This document shows, in pieces, positions 23,798-30,755 of a stretch of DNA of 32,767 nt. The DNA comes from Stenotrophomonas sp. PS02289 (lineage in GTDB: Bacteria > Pseudomonadota > Gammaproteobacteria > Xanthomonadales > Xanthomonadaceae): assembly GCF_029960115.1 (NCBI RefSeq), contig NZ_JASCOZ010000039.1:1-32767 (forward strand), given 5' to 3'. The translations under genes and the position numbers were made by a program. The notes beneath the pieces were generated by a model. The model worked only from the letters and a program-made list of their open reading frames with translations, made no database searches and had not been told where the DNA came from. Position 1 is the stretch's first letter, and each line of letters starts with the position of its first letter.

Positions 23798-26159
23798 AGG
23801 TGCAGTCGCCCGGACCATCCGGATCCTGATGGTCGAAGACAGCGCACTGGATGCGGAACTGATTACCGCGCAGCTGGAGCGCGCGGGCGTGTCGTTCAAC
23901 GTTGAACGCACCTGGTCGCATGACGGCATGCGCGAAGCGCTGCTTCAGGGCGGCTTCGATGTGATTCTGGCCGACCACGTGCTGCCGGGTTTTGACGGCG
24001 ATGCGGCGCTCACCCTCGCCTGCGAGCTGGCCCCGCTGACGCCTTTCATCTTCGTTTCGGGCACGCTGACCGAAGAGCTGGCGGTGCAGGCGCTCAAGCG
24101 CGGCGCACGCGATTACGTGGTGAAGTCGCGTCTGCAGCGCCTGCCCGATGCAGTGGTGCGTGCGATTGCCGAAAGTGAAGAACGCCAAAAGCTGGCGCGG
24201 GTGGAGCAGCGCCTGAAGCTGATCACCGATTCGCTGCCGGCACTGATTTCGCACCTGGATCGCGACCACCGCTACCAGTTCGTCAACCAGGCGTATCAGG
24301 ACTGGTATGGCCATGCGCCAGAGACGGTGATCGGCAAGCGCGCCGGCGACATGATCGGCCAGCCGAGCATGGAAGACGTGCAGCCGTATCTGGACCGGGC
24401 GCTGCAGGGCGAGCGGGTGAGTTTTGAGACCAGCATGCCCAAGCGCGGCGGCACCACCCGCCATGCGCAGGTGGACCTGGTACCGGAGATCAGCGAGAGC
24501 GGCGAGGTTCTGGGCTACTACGCCATGGCCCGCGACATCACCGAGCTGAAGCAGGCGCAAGCCGCCCTTCGGGCCAACAATGCGGCGCTGGAACGCCAGG
24601 TGGACGAGCGCACGTCTGCGCTGCACCAGAGCGACAGCCGCCTGCAGGCGCTGTTTGAGTCCAGCTTCCAGCACCAGACGCTGTTGAGCACTGACGGTCA
24701 CATCATCGACACCAACTCGGCGTCGCTGTCGGCCATCCTGGCGACCAAGCCGGAAGTGCGTGGGCAGCTGTTCTGCGAATCGGCCTGGTTCGCCGGTACC
24801 GACGGCGCACCCGGCATCGTGTGCGAGGCCGTGTTGCAGGCTGCTGCGGGCAAGGCCTCGCGGCATGAGCTGGAGCTGCGTCTGCCGACCGGCAAGCGCA
24901 ATTTCGAGTTCTCGTTCCGGCCGCTGCAGGACCATCAGGGACACATCACCGCCGTGGTGTCGGAGGCATCGGAAACTACCGCGCGCCGGCAAGCCGAAGC
25001 CGCGCTGCGACAGAGTCAGAAGATCGAGGCGGTGGGCCAGCTGACCGGCGGCATTGCGCACGACTTCAACAACATTCTGACTGTGGTGGCCGGCAACGTG
25101 GAGTACGCCAAGATGCTCACCGAGCGTCTGGGCGACGTGGCCGAAGGCTCTTCGCGCGCGTTGGACAATGCGCTGAAGGGCGTGATGCGCGCCGCCAACG
25201 TAACCCAGCGCCTGCTCGCATTCTCGCGCCGGCAACCGTTGAAGAACCTGCCGGTGGATCTGAATGCCCAGGTCGACGGCATGCGCGACATGCTGCAGCG
25301 CTCTCTGGGTGAGCTGGTGCAGCTGGAAGTGGTGAACAGCCCGGACATCTGGTGCGTGGAGATCGACCCCAGCCAGTTGGAGGCCTCCGTGCTCAACCTG
25401 GCGGTGAACGCACGCGACGCGATGCCGCATGGCGGACGCCTGACCATCGAGGTGGACAACGTGCACCTGGATGACGATGTCGCCACCCGTCATCCCGACG
25501 TGCGCCCCGGCCAGTACGCGATGGTGCGGGTGAAGGACAGCGGCACTGGGATGTCAGCGGAAACGATGGCACGCGTGTTTGAGCCGTTCTTCACCACCAA
25601 GGAAGTCGGTCGCGGCACCGGGCTGGGGCTTTCCATGGTGTATGGCTTCGCCAAGCAGTCCGGCGGTCATGTGCTGCTGGATTCGGTGGAAGGCGTAGGC
25701 ACGTCGATCACCCTGCTGTTCCCGCGTTCGACCGCGACCTTGCCGACCGACCGGCCGGTGGAGACCTCGGCGCTGGGCGGCTACGAGCCGCAGCCCGAAA
25801 CCACCGTGCTGGTGGCCGAAGACAACGACGACGTGCGCGCATACACCGTGGATACCCTGCGTCAGCTTGGCTATCGCGTACTGGAAGCGCATGACGGTGC
25901 TTCGGCGCTGCGCCTGTTGGAGCGACCGGATGTCAGCGTGGACCTGCTGTTCTCGGACATCGTGATGCCGGGCATGTCCGGCTGGGAGCTGGCCAAGCGG
26001 GTGCTGGAGCGCAAGCCGGAGTTGAAGGTGCTGTTCACCTCCGGGTATCCGCGCGACATAGATGCCAGCGGCGCGATCGGACGGCAGAGCACGATTCTGG
26101 CCAAGCCGTTTACGCGCAGTGACCTGGCTGGGGCGATCCGGTCGGCGTTGGCGCCCTGA
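23769..26159 (+). CDS. Hybrid histidine kinase REC-PAS-PAS-HisKA-HATPase-REC
   Basis: The protein is 796 aa. The first receiver has Asp69 in ILADHVLPGFDG. PAS domains lie at roughly 145-270 (LPALISHLDRDHRYQFVNQAY) and 295-405, joined by a coiled coil. The kinase has His431 in GGIAHDFNNIL, an N-box (NLAVNARDAM) and G-boxes (VKDSGTGMS, GRGTGLGLSM). The terminal receiver has Asp730 in LFSDIVMPGMSG and Lys in ILAKPFT. There is no membrane segment. AGGG precedes ATG 23769; a second ATG at 23790 is possible. The leading receiver probably takes phosphate from the phytochrome branch and the protein relays it onward; no DNA-binding output is encoded here, so the final target is elsewhere. Confidence 0.92.
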   Translation: MAQRPAKMAEGAVARTIRILMVEDSALDAELITAQLERAGVSFNVERTWSHDGMREALLQGGFDVILADHVLPGFDGDAALTLACELAPLTPFIFVSGTLTEELAVQALKRGARDYVVKSRLQRLPDAVVRAIAESEERQKLARVEQRLKLITDSLPALISHLDRDHRYQFVNQAYQDWYGHAPETVIGKRAGDMIGQPSMEDVQPYLDRALQGERVSFETSMPKRGGTTRHAQVDLVPEISESGEVLGYYAMARDITELKQAQAALRANNAALERQVDERTSALHQSDSRLQALFESSFQHQTLLSTDGHIIDTNSASLSAILATKPEVRGQLFCESAWFAGTDGAPGIVCEAVLQAAAGKASRHELELRLPTGKRNFEFSFRPLQDHQGHITAVVSEASETTARRQAEAALRQSQKIEAVGQLTGGIAHDFNNILTVVAGNVEYAKMLTERLGDVAEGSSRALDNALKGVMRAANVTQRLLAFSRRQPLKNLPVDLNAQVDGMRDMLQRSLGELVQLEVVNSPDIWCVEIDPSQLEASVLNLAVNARDAMPHGGRLTIEVDNVHLDDDVATRHPDVRPGQYAMVRVKDSGTGMSAETMARVFEPFFTTKEVGRGTGLGLSMVYGFAKQSGGHVLLDSVEGVGTSITLLFPRSTATLPTDRPVETSALGGYEPQPETTVLVAEDNDDVRAYTVDTLRQLGYRVLEAHDGASALRLLERPDVSVDLLFSDIVMPGMSGWELAKRVLERKPELKVLFTSGYPRDIDASGAIGRQSTILAKPFTRSDLAGAIRSALAP

Positions 26160-26167
26160 TCGGGCGC

Positions 26168-26238
26168 GGTGCCGGAATCCCGGCACCAACCGCAGACGCG
26201 CACGGTGCGTCTCCCCCGGGCGATATGCCCGGGGGTAG
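26168..26238 (+). repeat. Run of three hairpins ending in a GTAG repeat; operon end
   Basis: GGTGCCGG/CCGGCACC (26168-26175 and 26180-26187) begins 8 bases after the hybrid kinase stop and may aid termination, though no T-run follows. AGACGC/GCGTCT (26194-26199 and 26207-26212) comes next. A perfect CCCCCGGGC/GCCCGGGGG stem (26213-26221 and 26227-26235) leads into GTAG at 26235-26238. The following 200 bases to 26447 hold no gene I can support. Confidence 0.65.
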
Positions 26239-26447
26239 AGTCGGTCGCAAGACGACTGCCGATAGCAATGATCGGCTCTTTAGCGCATGGACTTATCCAG
26301 AATCCGACGCCTGGGTGGGGCAATGACATGCGCGCAGACCGCGTGTCCGCTCGTCTCAGCCGACCACGTTGATGATGATGGAGGAACGCGCTGGCGGGGT
26401 GCGGCTCCGCGGTGATGGTCTCAACCAACGCGATGGAGAACGCGATC

Positions 26448-27497
26448 ATGAGCGCCCAGATTCCAAGTGATCCGGTCCCAGCCTCAGCGGACATGGATCA
26501 AGATGAGCCGCGCCCATCGGCCCCGCAAAGGCCCTGGTTCTTACCTAGAATCGCAGGTTTCTTCAAGCTTTGCGTGGATCTCATACTTGGAAAGCCGGAG
26601 AAGAGCGTATTCACTGAACTTTATGAGCATCTGCGATGTGAGGAGAGCGGCAAGGTTGGTTGCAGGCCTATGACCCAGTCCGAAGCTTACATCGTCGAGA
26701 TTCGACTCCTCGACAGAATGAAGACCCTGCAGCTTGTCGCCAAGATTCAGGCGCTTCGCCAGAGTCTGTTCGACATGCTCCCGCAGCCAGATTACGAAGA
26801 TTTGATGAGGCAGATTTCGCTCGCTAAGCCCAAGCGCGGCAACGGAGACGACCTTCTCAAGATGGAAGCGAGAGCGTTACTTGACCGTGTATACAGGCGC
26901 TACGTCCTAGTGCCAAAGGTGGAGCAGATAAGGTCAAGGATCAGCTGGAACATGCTGAAACTTGTGAGCGTAGCATCTGTGATTCTTATCGCCGGCTTGT
27001 TTGCAGGGCTGCTTATCCGCCCTTCCTTCGCGAGCTACGCTTCGATCGCGTTTGCCGGGTCACTCGTAGCCGGGTCAGTTGGCGCAACGGTCAGCACATT
27101 GATTAGGTTCCAGAAGATAGATCCCCGCCGAGACCCCCTGATGGTTTGGTTGAGCCTCTATAGGGATAAGACTCTTCAGTGGCTTTCACCACTACTGGGA
27201 GCACTCTTCGGACTTATCATGTTTCTATTGATGCGTTCCGAAATGCTGTCCGGGACGATGTTTCCGGACTTCACTGCGGAGCACTGGCGCCAGGGATGGC
27301 TTAGTGTAAACATGGAATCATGTGAAACACAGCAAGGCTGCGGAAAGATGCACAGCGATTTTTCCCGTTTGTTCGTGTGGTGCTTTATCGCAGGGTGGGC
27401 TGAGCGATTTGTCCCAGACGTGCTCAACAGACTTGCGAAGCACGCTCATACTCAGATGAGCACCCCAATCGGCCCGGCTGGTGACGCCGACAACTAG
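26448..27497 (+). CDS. Unrecognised membrane protein
   Basis: The protein is 349 aa from the ATG at 26448 (GGAG nine bases ahead); in-frame starts at 26415 and 26433 are alternatives. The N-terminal 150 residues are soluble and helical with two or three possible coiled-coil segments. Hydrophobic segments follow: MLKLVSVASVILIAGLFAGLL, SYASIAFAGSLVAGSVGATV and WLSPLLGALFGLIMFLLM. A short loop with two cysteines (MESCETQQGCG) precedes a last amphipathic segment, LFVWCFIAGWAERFVPDVL. I know the aromatic GxxERFVPD-type ending from uncharacterised membrane proteins but no function. Base use is lower in GC than both flanks, so it is probably acquired. It stands alone, with no operon partner. Confidence 0.7.
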   Translation: MSAQIPSDPVPASADMDQDEPRPSAPQRPWFLPRIAGFFKLCVDLILGKPEKSVFTELYEHLRCEESGKVGCRPMTQSEAYIVEIRLLDRMKTLQLVAKIQALRQSLFDMLPQPDYEDLMRQISLAKPKRGNGDDLLKMEARALLDRVYRRYVLVPKVEQIRSRISWNMLKLVSVASVILIAGLFAGLLIRPSFASYASIAFAGSLVAGSVGATVSTLIRFQKIDPRRDPLMVWLSLYRDKTLQWLSPLLGALFGLIMFLLMRSEMLSGTMFPDFTAEHWRQGWLSVNMESCETQQGCGKMHSDFSRLFVWCFIAGWAERFVPDVLNRLAKHAHTQMSTPIGPAGDADN

Positions 27498-27643
27498 ATC
27501 TTTCGGATTGTTGAATGTGAGCACGGTCAGAATGCGTAACTCGGCAGCATTCGTGTTTTGGGGCCGATAGAACCGTTCGAACAATTCGACGTTCTTTAAG
27601 TTTTACGCAACGAACAGACGGACGTCACGCGGGAAGGAAAAGC

Positions 27644-27666
27644 AGCCGGGCAGAGCCCGGCTCTAC
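27644..27666 (-). repeat. GTAG-type repeat carrying a stop codon
   Basis: AGCCGGGC/GCCCGGCT (27644-27651 and 27655-27662) is followed by CTAC (27663-27666). On the minus strand the TAG is the stop of the next gene and the stem is followed by GCTTTTCC, so it may also act as its terminator. Confidence 0.8.
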
Positions 27667-28226
27667 GCGTCGATTGAGCCCGTGCGGCGCGGTTGCGGGA
27701 ATCCGTTGATGCGGAGGTCGTCGGACAGCTGCGCCTTTACGGCTTCCACCACCTTGAAGTACGCCTTGCGCTGGATGAAGTAGCCGATCACGAACACGAC
27801 GGGCAGTATCAACAGCGACGTGGCACCCGCGCGGAACACCACAGCTGCCAACAGAATGAAAGGAATGATCAGCACATTCCAGTTGCACACGCCGACCACC
27901 CGGATCTCATTGCGTCGCTCATCGACCTCCACCAGGCCACGCATCACCGGGTAGTAGCGCTTCATGGGACCGGTGAGCCCGGGCGCGAAGCTCTCGCGGA
28001 AGCCGATGCGGCCATCGGGCAGCGTCTTGAACACGAAATCCAGCCACGTGAGCGGTGCGACATCGCGCTCCAGGCTGTTGAGCGCCATGCGCTCGCGTGC
28101 GGCCTTCGGGGCGGGGATGCGTTCGTTGAACAGGCGAAGGCCCGTGACGAAGTAGCCGGGGCTCCAGCGGAGCTGCAGGTAGTACTCGATGATGATGGTG
28201 GCGGCGAGGGCGATTACGAGTGGCAT
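27663..28226 (-). CDS. Small membrane protein, tandem paralog 3
   Basis: The protein is 187 aa from the ATG at 28226, with AAGGAAG ahead. There is one N-terminal membrane segment (LVIALAATIIIEYYLQL) and a pair in the second half (VLIIPFILLAAVVF and LLILPVVFVIGYFI). The central soluble part has RYYPVMRGLVEVDERRNEIRVVGVCNW, and the end IQRKAYFKVVEAV. The same pattern recurs in the two genes upstream, so the three arose by tandem duplication. No family or catalytic residue is recognised. Its start overlaps the preceding gene by 13 bases, showing cotranscription. Confidence 0.75.
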   Translation of the reverse strand: MPLVIALAATIIIEYYLQLRWSPGYFVTGLRLFNERIPAPKAARERMALNSLERDVAPLTWLDFVFKTLPDGRIGFRESFAPGLTGPMKRYYPVMRGLVEVDERRNEIRVVGVCNWNVLIIPFILLAAVVFRAGATSLLILPVVFVIGYFIQRKAYFKVVEAVKAQLSDDLRINGFPQPRRTGSIDA

Positions 28227-28807
28227 GCATCTTCCTTGGTGGAATCGGGTCGTAGATCGGTACGAAGCGCGTCGACTCGACGTGTCAGGTCCAGCGTGTC
28301 CCGGTCCATCAGCTGCCAACGCACCGCATTTACCACATTCTGGAAGGCCTTGCGCTGTATCCAGTAGGCCACGAAGTACATCAGGATGAAAAGCGGCAGA
28401 GCGATCAAGAGGTACTTGACCTCAAACAGGATCAGCATGGCAACCAGCAGGGCAGGCTCGGTCCAGCTGCACATACCGACGATGCGTACTTCGCCGCGCC
28501 GCGCGTCCACGTCCACACGGCCGCGCATCAGGAATAGGCTGTGGTAGTTGCCAAGTGGGAATAGCGGGGTTATGTGGAACCCCATGCGGGTCTCGTCCAG
28601 TGACTGGAGGGCAAGCGGACGTCGATGGAGACCCAGACGCTCACCGTCCAGTGTATGGAGCGTAAGTCGGTCGCGCGCTTTCGCGTTTGCGAGCAGGCGC
28701 TCCTTGAACAGCACAATGCCGGTGCGGTAATAGGCGGAGATGAAGCAGGCCAGCAAGAACATCTCGACCGCAAACAGCGCGAGCATGATGATCGCCACGA
28801 TTTTCAT
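28214..28807 (-). CDS. Small membrane protein, tandem paralog 2
   Basis: The protein is 197 aa from the ATG at 28807, with AAGGAAC ahead; a longer frame to 29041 is the shadow of paralog 1. It has an N-terminal anchor (AIIMLALFAVEMFLLACFI), a soluble core with SLFLMRGRVDVDARRGEVRIVGMCSW, a double membrane segment (LLVAMLILFEVKYLLIALPLFILMY) and IQRKAFQNVVNAV. It is the most divergent of the three, lacking the RYYP motif before MRG. The polar tail (DLTRRVDALRTDL) is longer than in the others. Function unknown. Confidence 0.75.
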   Translation of the reverse strand: MKIVAIIMLALFAVEMFLLACFISAYYRTGIVLFKERLLANAKARDRLTLHTLDGERLGLHRRPLALQSLDETRMGFHITPLFPLGNYHSLFLMRGRVDVDARRGEVRIVGMCSWTEPALLVAMLILFEVKYLLIALPLFILMYFVAYWIQRKAFQNVVNAVRWQLMDRDTLDLTRRVDALRTDLRPDSTKEDACHS

Positions 28808-28828
28808 CGGTGTTCCTTGGGTGGTTCT

Positions 28829-28851
28829 GGACGCGCATGGCGCGTCCCTAC
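28829..28851 (-). repeat. GTAG-type repeat
   Basis: GGACGCG/CGCGTCC (28829-28835 and 28841-28847), then CTAC (28848-28851). It lies between paralogs 1 and 2, four bases past the stop of paralog 1. Confidence 0.8.
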
Positions 28852-28854
28852 GGG

Positions 28855-29382
28855 TTATGGGGCGGCGGTCTGCGCGCGGATGACTTCGGCGACGCTGCGG
28901 TAGGCCTTGCGCTGGATGAAATAGCCAATGGCGAACACTGCCAGGAAGCCCAGCACGGCGACGAGGGCGGTGGTCGTGGATGAGCCGACTACGGCCAACA
29001 CCAGAAATACCAGCGGGAGCACGAGTACCGTCCAGTTGCACAGTCCCTGCACGCGGATCTCGTTGCGGCGTGCGTCCACTTCGATCAGGCCGCGCATTAC
29101 CGGGTAGTAGCGTTGCTGGACGTTGGCGAACCCGATAACGGAACCTTCGCGGAAGGCGATGCGGTCTTTGGCGAGGGCGTGGAAGGCCAGCGTGATGGTG
29201 GTCAGCGGGGCGACGTCGTGTTCAAGGCGATCGGGGTACAGCAGCGCGCGCGAGGTTGCGTTGGCGGGGATGCGGGCGGTGAAGATGGGGATACCACGGG
29301 TGAAGAGCGAGGTCGACCAGCGGTGCAGGAGGTATTTTTCGAGGACGAAGACCACGAACAGAGCAGTGAGGATGATGGTCAT
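28855..29382 (-). CDS. Small membrane protein, tandem paralog 1
   Basis: The protein is 175 aa from the ATG at 29382, with AAGGACG ahead. It has an N-terminal anchor (ILTALFVVFVLEKYLL), a core with RYYPVMRGLIEVDARRNEIRVQGLCNW that is nearly identical to paralog 3, a double membrane segment (VLVLPLVFLVLAVVG and ALVAVLGFLAVFAIGYFI) and IQRKAYRSVAEVI. The soluble loop between anchor and hairpin, about 85 residues, would face one side of the inner membrane. No function can be assigned. A GTAG repeat separates it from MltA upstream and another from paralog 2. Confidence 0.75.
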   Translation of the reverse strand: MTIILTALFVVFVLEKYLLHRWSTSLFTRGIPIFTARIPANATSRALLYPDRLEHDVAPLTTITLAFHALAKDRIAFREGSVIGFANVQQRYYPVMRGLIEVDARRNEIRVQGLCNWTVLVLPLVFLVLAVVGSSTTTALVAVLGFLAVFAIGYFIQRKAYRSVAEVIRAQTAAP

Positions 29383-29418
29383 GGTCGTCCTTGAGGTGAG
29401 AAGGGTGGTGCGAAGTGC

Positions 29419-29441
29419 AGCCGGGCAGGGCCCGGCTCTAC
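29419..29441 (-). repeat. GTAG-type repeat
   Basis: AGCCGGGC/GCCCGGCT (29419-29426 and 29430-29437), then CTAC (29438-29441). It begins a few bases after the mltA stop on the minus strand. Confidence 0.8.
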
Positions 29442-29444
29442 GGG

Positions 29445-30593
29445 TCACCGGTTTTCAGGCAGCGGCGCGCCCTTCGGCCACAGCATCCACAGATTGCCCT
29501 TCTGCTTCATATCGCCCGCGAGCTTACCGGCGGCGTCGCCGGTGCCCCAGTAGAGGTCAGCACGCACCTCGCCGGCGATGGCACCGCCGGTGTCCTGCGC
29601 GGCCACCGGGCGCACCACCGGGCTGCCGTCCGGGCGGGTGGTGGACAGCCACAGCAGGCTGCCGAGCGGCACCACCGTGCGGTCCACGGCGACGCTGTAG
29701 CCGGCAGTCAGTGGCACGTTGAGTGAGCCGCGCGGGCCTTCGTCGCCGGCTGGGCCTTCGGTGAAGAACACATAGCTGGGGTTGCTGGCCAACAGCTCGG
29801 GCACGCGTGCGGGATGGGCCTGGGCCCAGCTGCGGATCGCGTCCATGGTGACGTCTTCTTTCTTCAGCTCGCCCTGCTCCACCAGCCAGCGGCCGATGGG
29901 GCGGTAGGGGTGGCCGTTCTGGTCGGCGTAGGCGATGCGTAGCTGGCGGCCATCGGCCAGGCGGATGCGGCCGGAGCCCTGGATCTGCAGGAACTGCAGG
30001 TCCATCGGGTGGGTCAGCCAAGCCAGCACGGGGGCCTTCGCTCCCTTGGCGTTGATGGTGGCGGCATCGTCATAGGGCTTGAGCACCCGGCCTTCGACGC
30101 GACCGCGCAGGCGCTTGCCCTTCAATTCGGGGTACAGGCTGTCCAGCTGCACGCTGACCATGTCGGTGGGCACGCCGTACACCGGCACGGTGGCCGTGGC
30201 AGTGCGGGTCAGGCTGCCGGCGTAGACGGGTTCGTAGTAGCCGGTGATCAAGCCATCGGCTTTGTGGCCACCGGCACGCAGGGCGTAGACGTCCAGCTGG
30301 GTCTGGAGAAAGTTGCGGATGTCGGCGGCAGCGGCGCTGGATGCCGGTGCGACGGCGCAGACCGGGCCCCAGGTGGGGTCGGACTTCAGCCGGGTGCAGG
30401 CGCTGCGCCAGGCGGCGAAGCCGGCTTGCAGGTCGGCGTCGGTGACCGGAGGTAACGCGCTCCAGGTGGCTTTTGCGTAGGGGTTGGCGGTCGGTTTGGG
30501 GGTGACCGGTTCGTCGGTGCGCGGAGCGGTGGTGGTGCAGCCGGCCAGAAGGGCCAGGGCCAGGAGGGCATAGAGGGGGCGCTGGACCTTCAT
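29445..30593 (-). CDS. mltA: Membrane-bound lytic murein transglycosylase A
   Basis: This outer-membrane lipoprotein cleaves the glycan strands of peptidoglycan with formation of 1,6-anhydro-muropeptides. The protein is 382 aa with lipobox LLAGC (Cys19). The family motifs GLITGYYEPVYAGS and QIQGSGRIRLADG are present. The C-terminal 3D domain AQDTGGAIAGEVRADLYWG has the catalytic-type Asp334 (AQDTGGAI) and two further conserved aspartates or glutamates. The length is normal for the family. It is a single gene upstream of the three small membrane proteins and transcribed in the same direction. Three GTAG repeats lie in front of it. Confidence 0.93.
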   Translation of the reverse strand: MKVQRPLYALLALALLAGCTTTAPRTDEPVTPKPTANPYAKATWSALPPVTDADLQAGFAAWRSACTRLKSDPTWGPVCAVAPASSAAAADIRNFLQTQLDVYALRAGGHKADGLITGYYEPVYAGSLTRTATATVPVYGVPTDMVSVQLDSLYPELKGKRLRGRVEGRVLKPYDDAATINAKGAKAPVLAWLTHPMDLQFLQIQGSGRIRLADGRQLRIAYADQNGHPYRPIGRWLVEQGELKKEDVTMDAIRSWAQAHPARVPELLASNPSYVFFTEGPAGDEGPRGSLNVPLTAGYSVAVDRTVVPLGSLLWLSTTRPDGSPVVRPVAAQDTGGAIAGEVRADLYWGTGDAAGKLAGDMKQKGNLWMLWPKGAPLPENR

Positions 30594-30626
30594 GGGTTCT
30601 CTGCGTGACGGCTTGAACCCCTGATT

Positions 30627-30649
30627 GTAGAGCCACGTCCTACGTGGCT
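30627..30649 (+). repeat. GTAG-type repeat
   Basis: GTAG (30627-30630), then AGCCACG/CGTGGCT (30631-30637 and 30643-30649). It is the first of three repeats between mltA and the GH92 gene. Confidence 0.8.
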
Positions 30650-30670
30650 GGGCAGGTCGGGATCGCGATG

Positions 30671-30691
30671 ACGCGCATGGCGCGTTACTAC
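30671..30691 (-). repeat. GTAG-type repeat
   Basis: ACGCG/CGCGT (30671-30675 and 30681-30685), followed two bases later by CTAC (30688-30691). It faces the repeat at 30627, giving the usual GTAG-to-CTAC dimer. Confidence 0.75.
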
Positions 30692-30709
30692 GGGGGTTTG
30701 GTGGGTCGA

Positions 30710-30732
30710 AGCCACGCAGGGCGTGGCTCTAC
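30710..30732 (-). repeat. GTAG-type repeat
   Basis: AGCCACGC/GCGTGGCT (30710-30717 and 30721-30728), then CTAC (30729-30732). It lies 24 bases beyond the GH92 stop codon. Confidence 0.8.
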
Positions 30733-30755
30733 GTAGGTCAGTCGTGCGATGGGCG

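Noticed and set aside
23736-25493. 585-codon minus-strand frame opposite the hybrid kinase
   Set aside because: Antisense to a gene with complete REC, PAS, kinase and REC motifs; its composition is that of a shadow.
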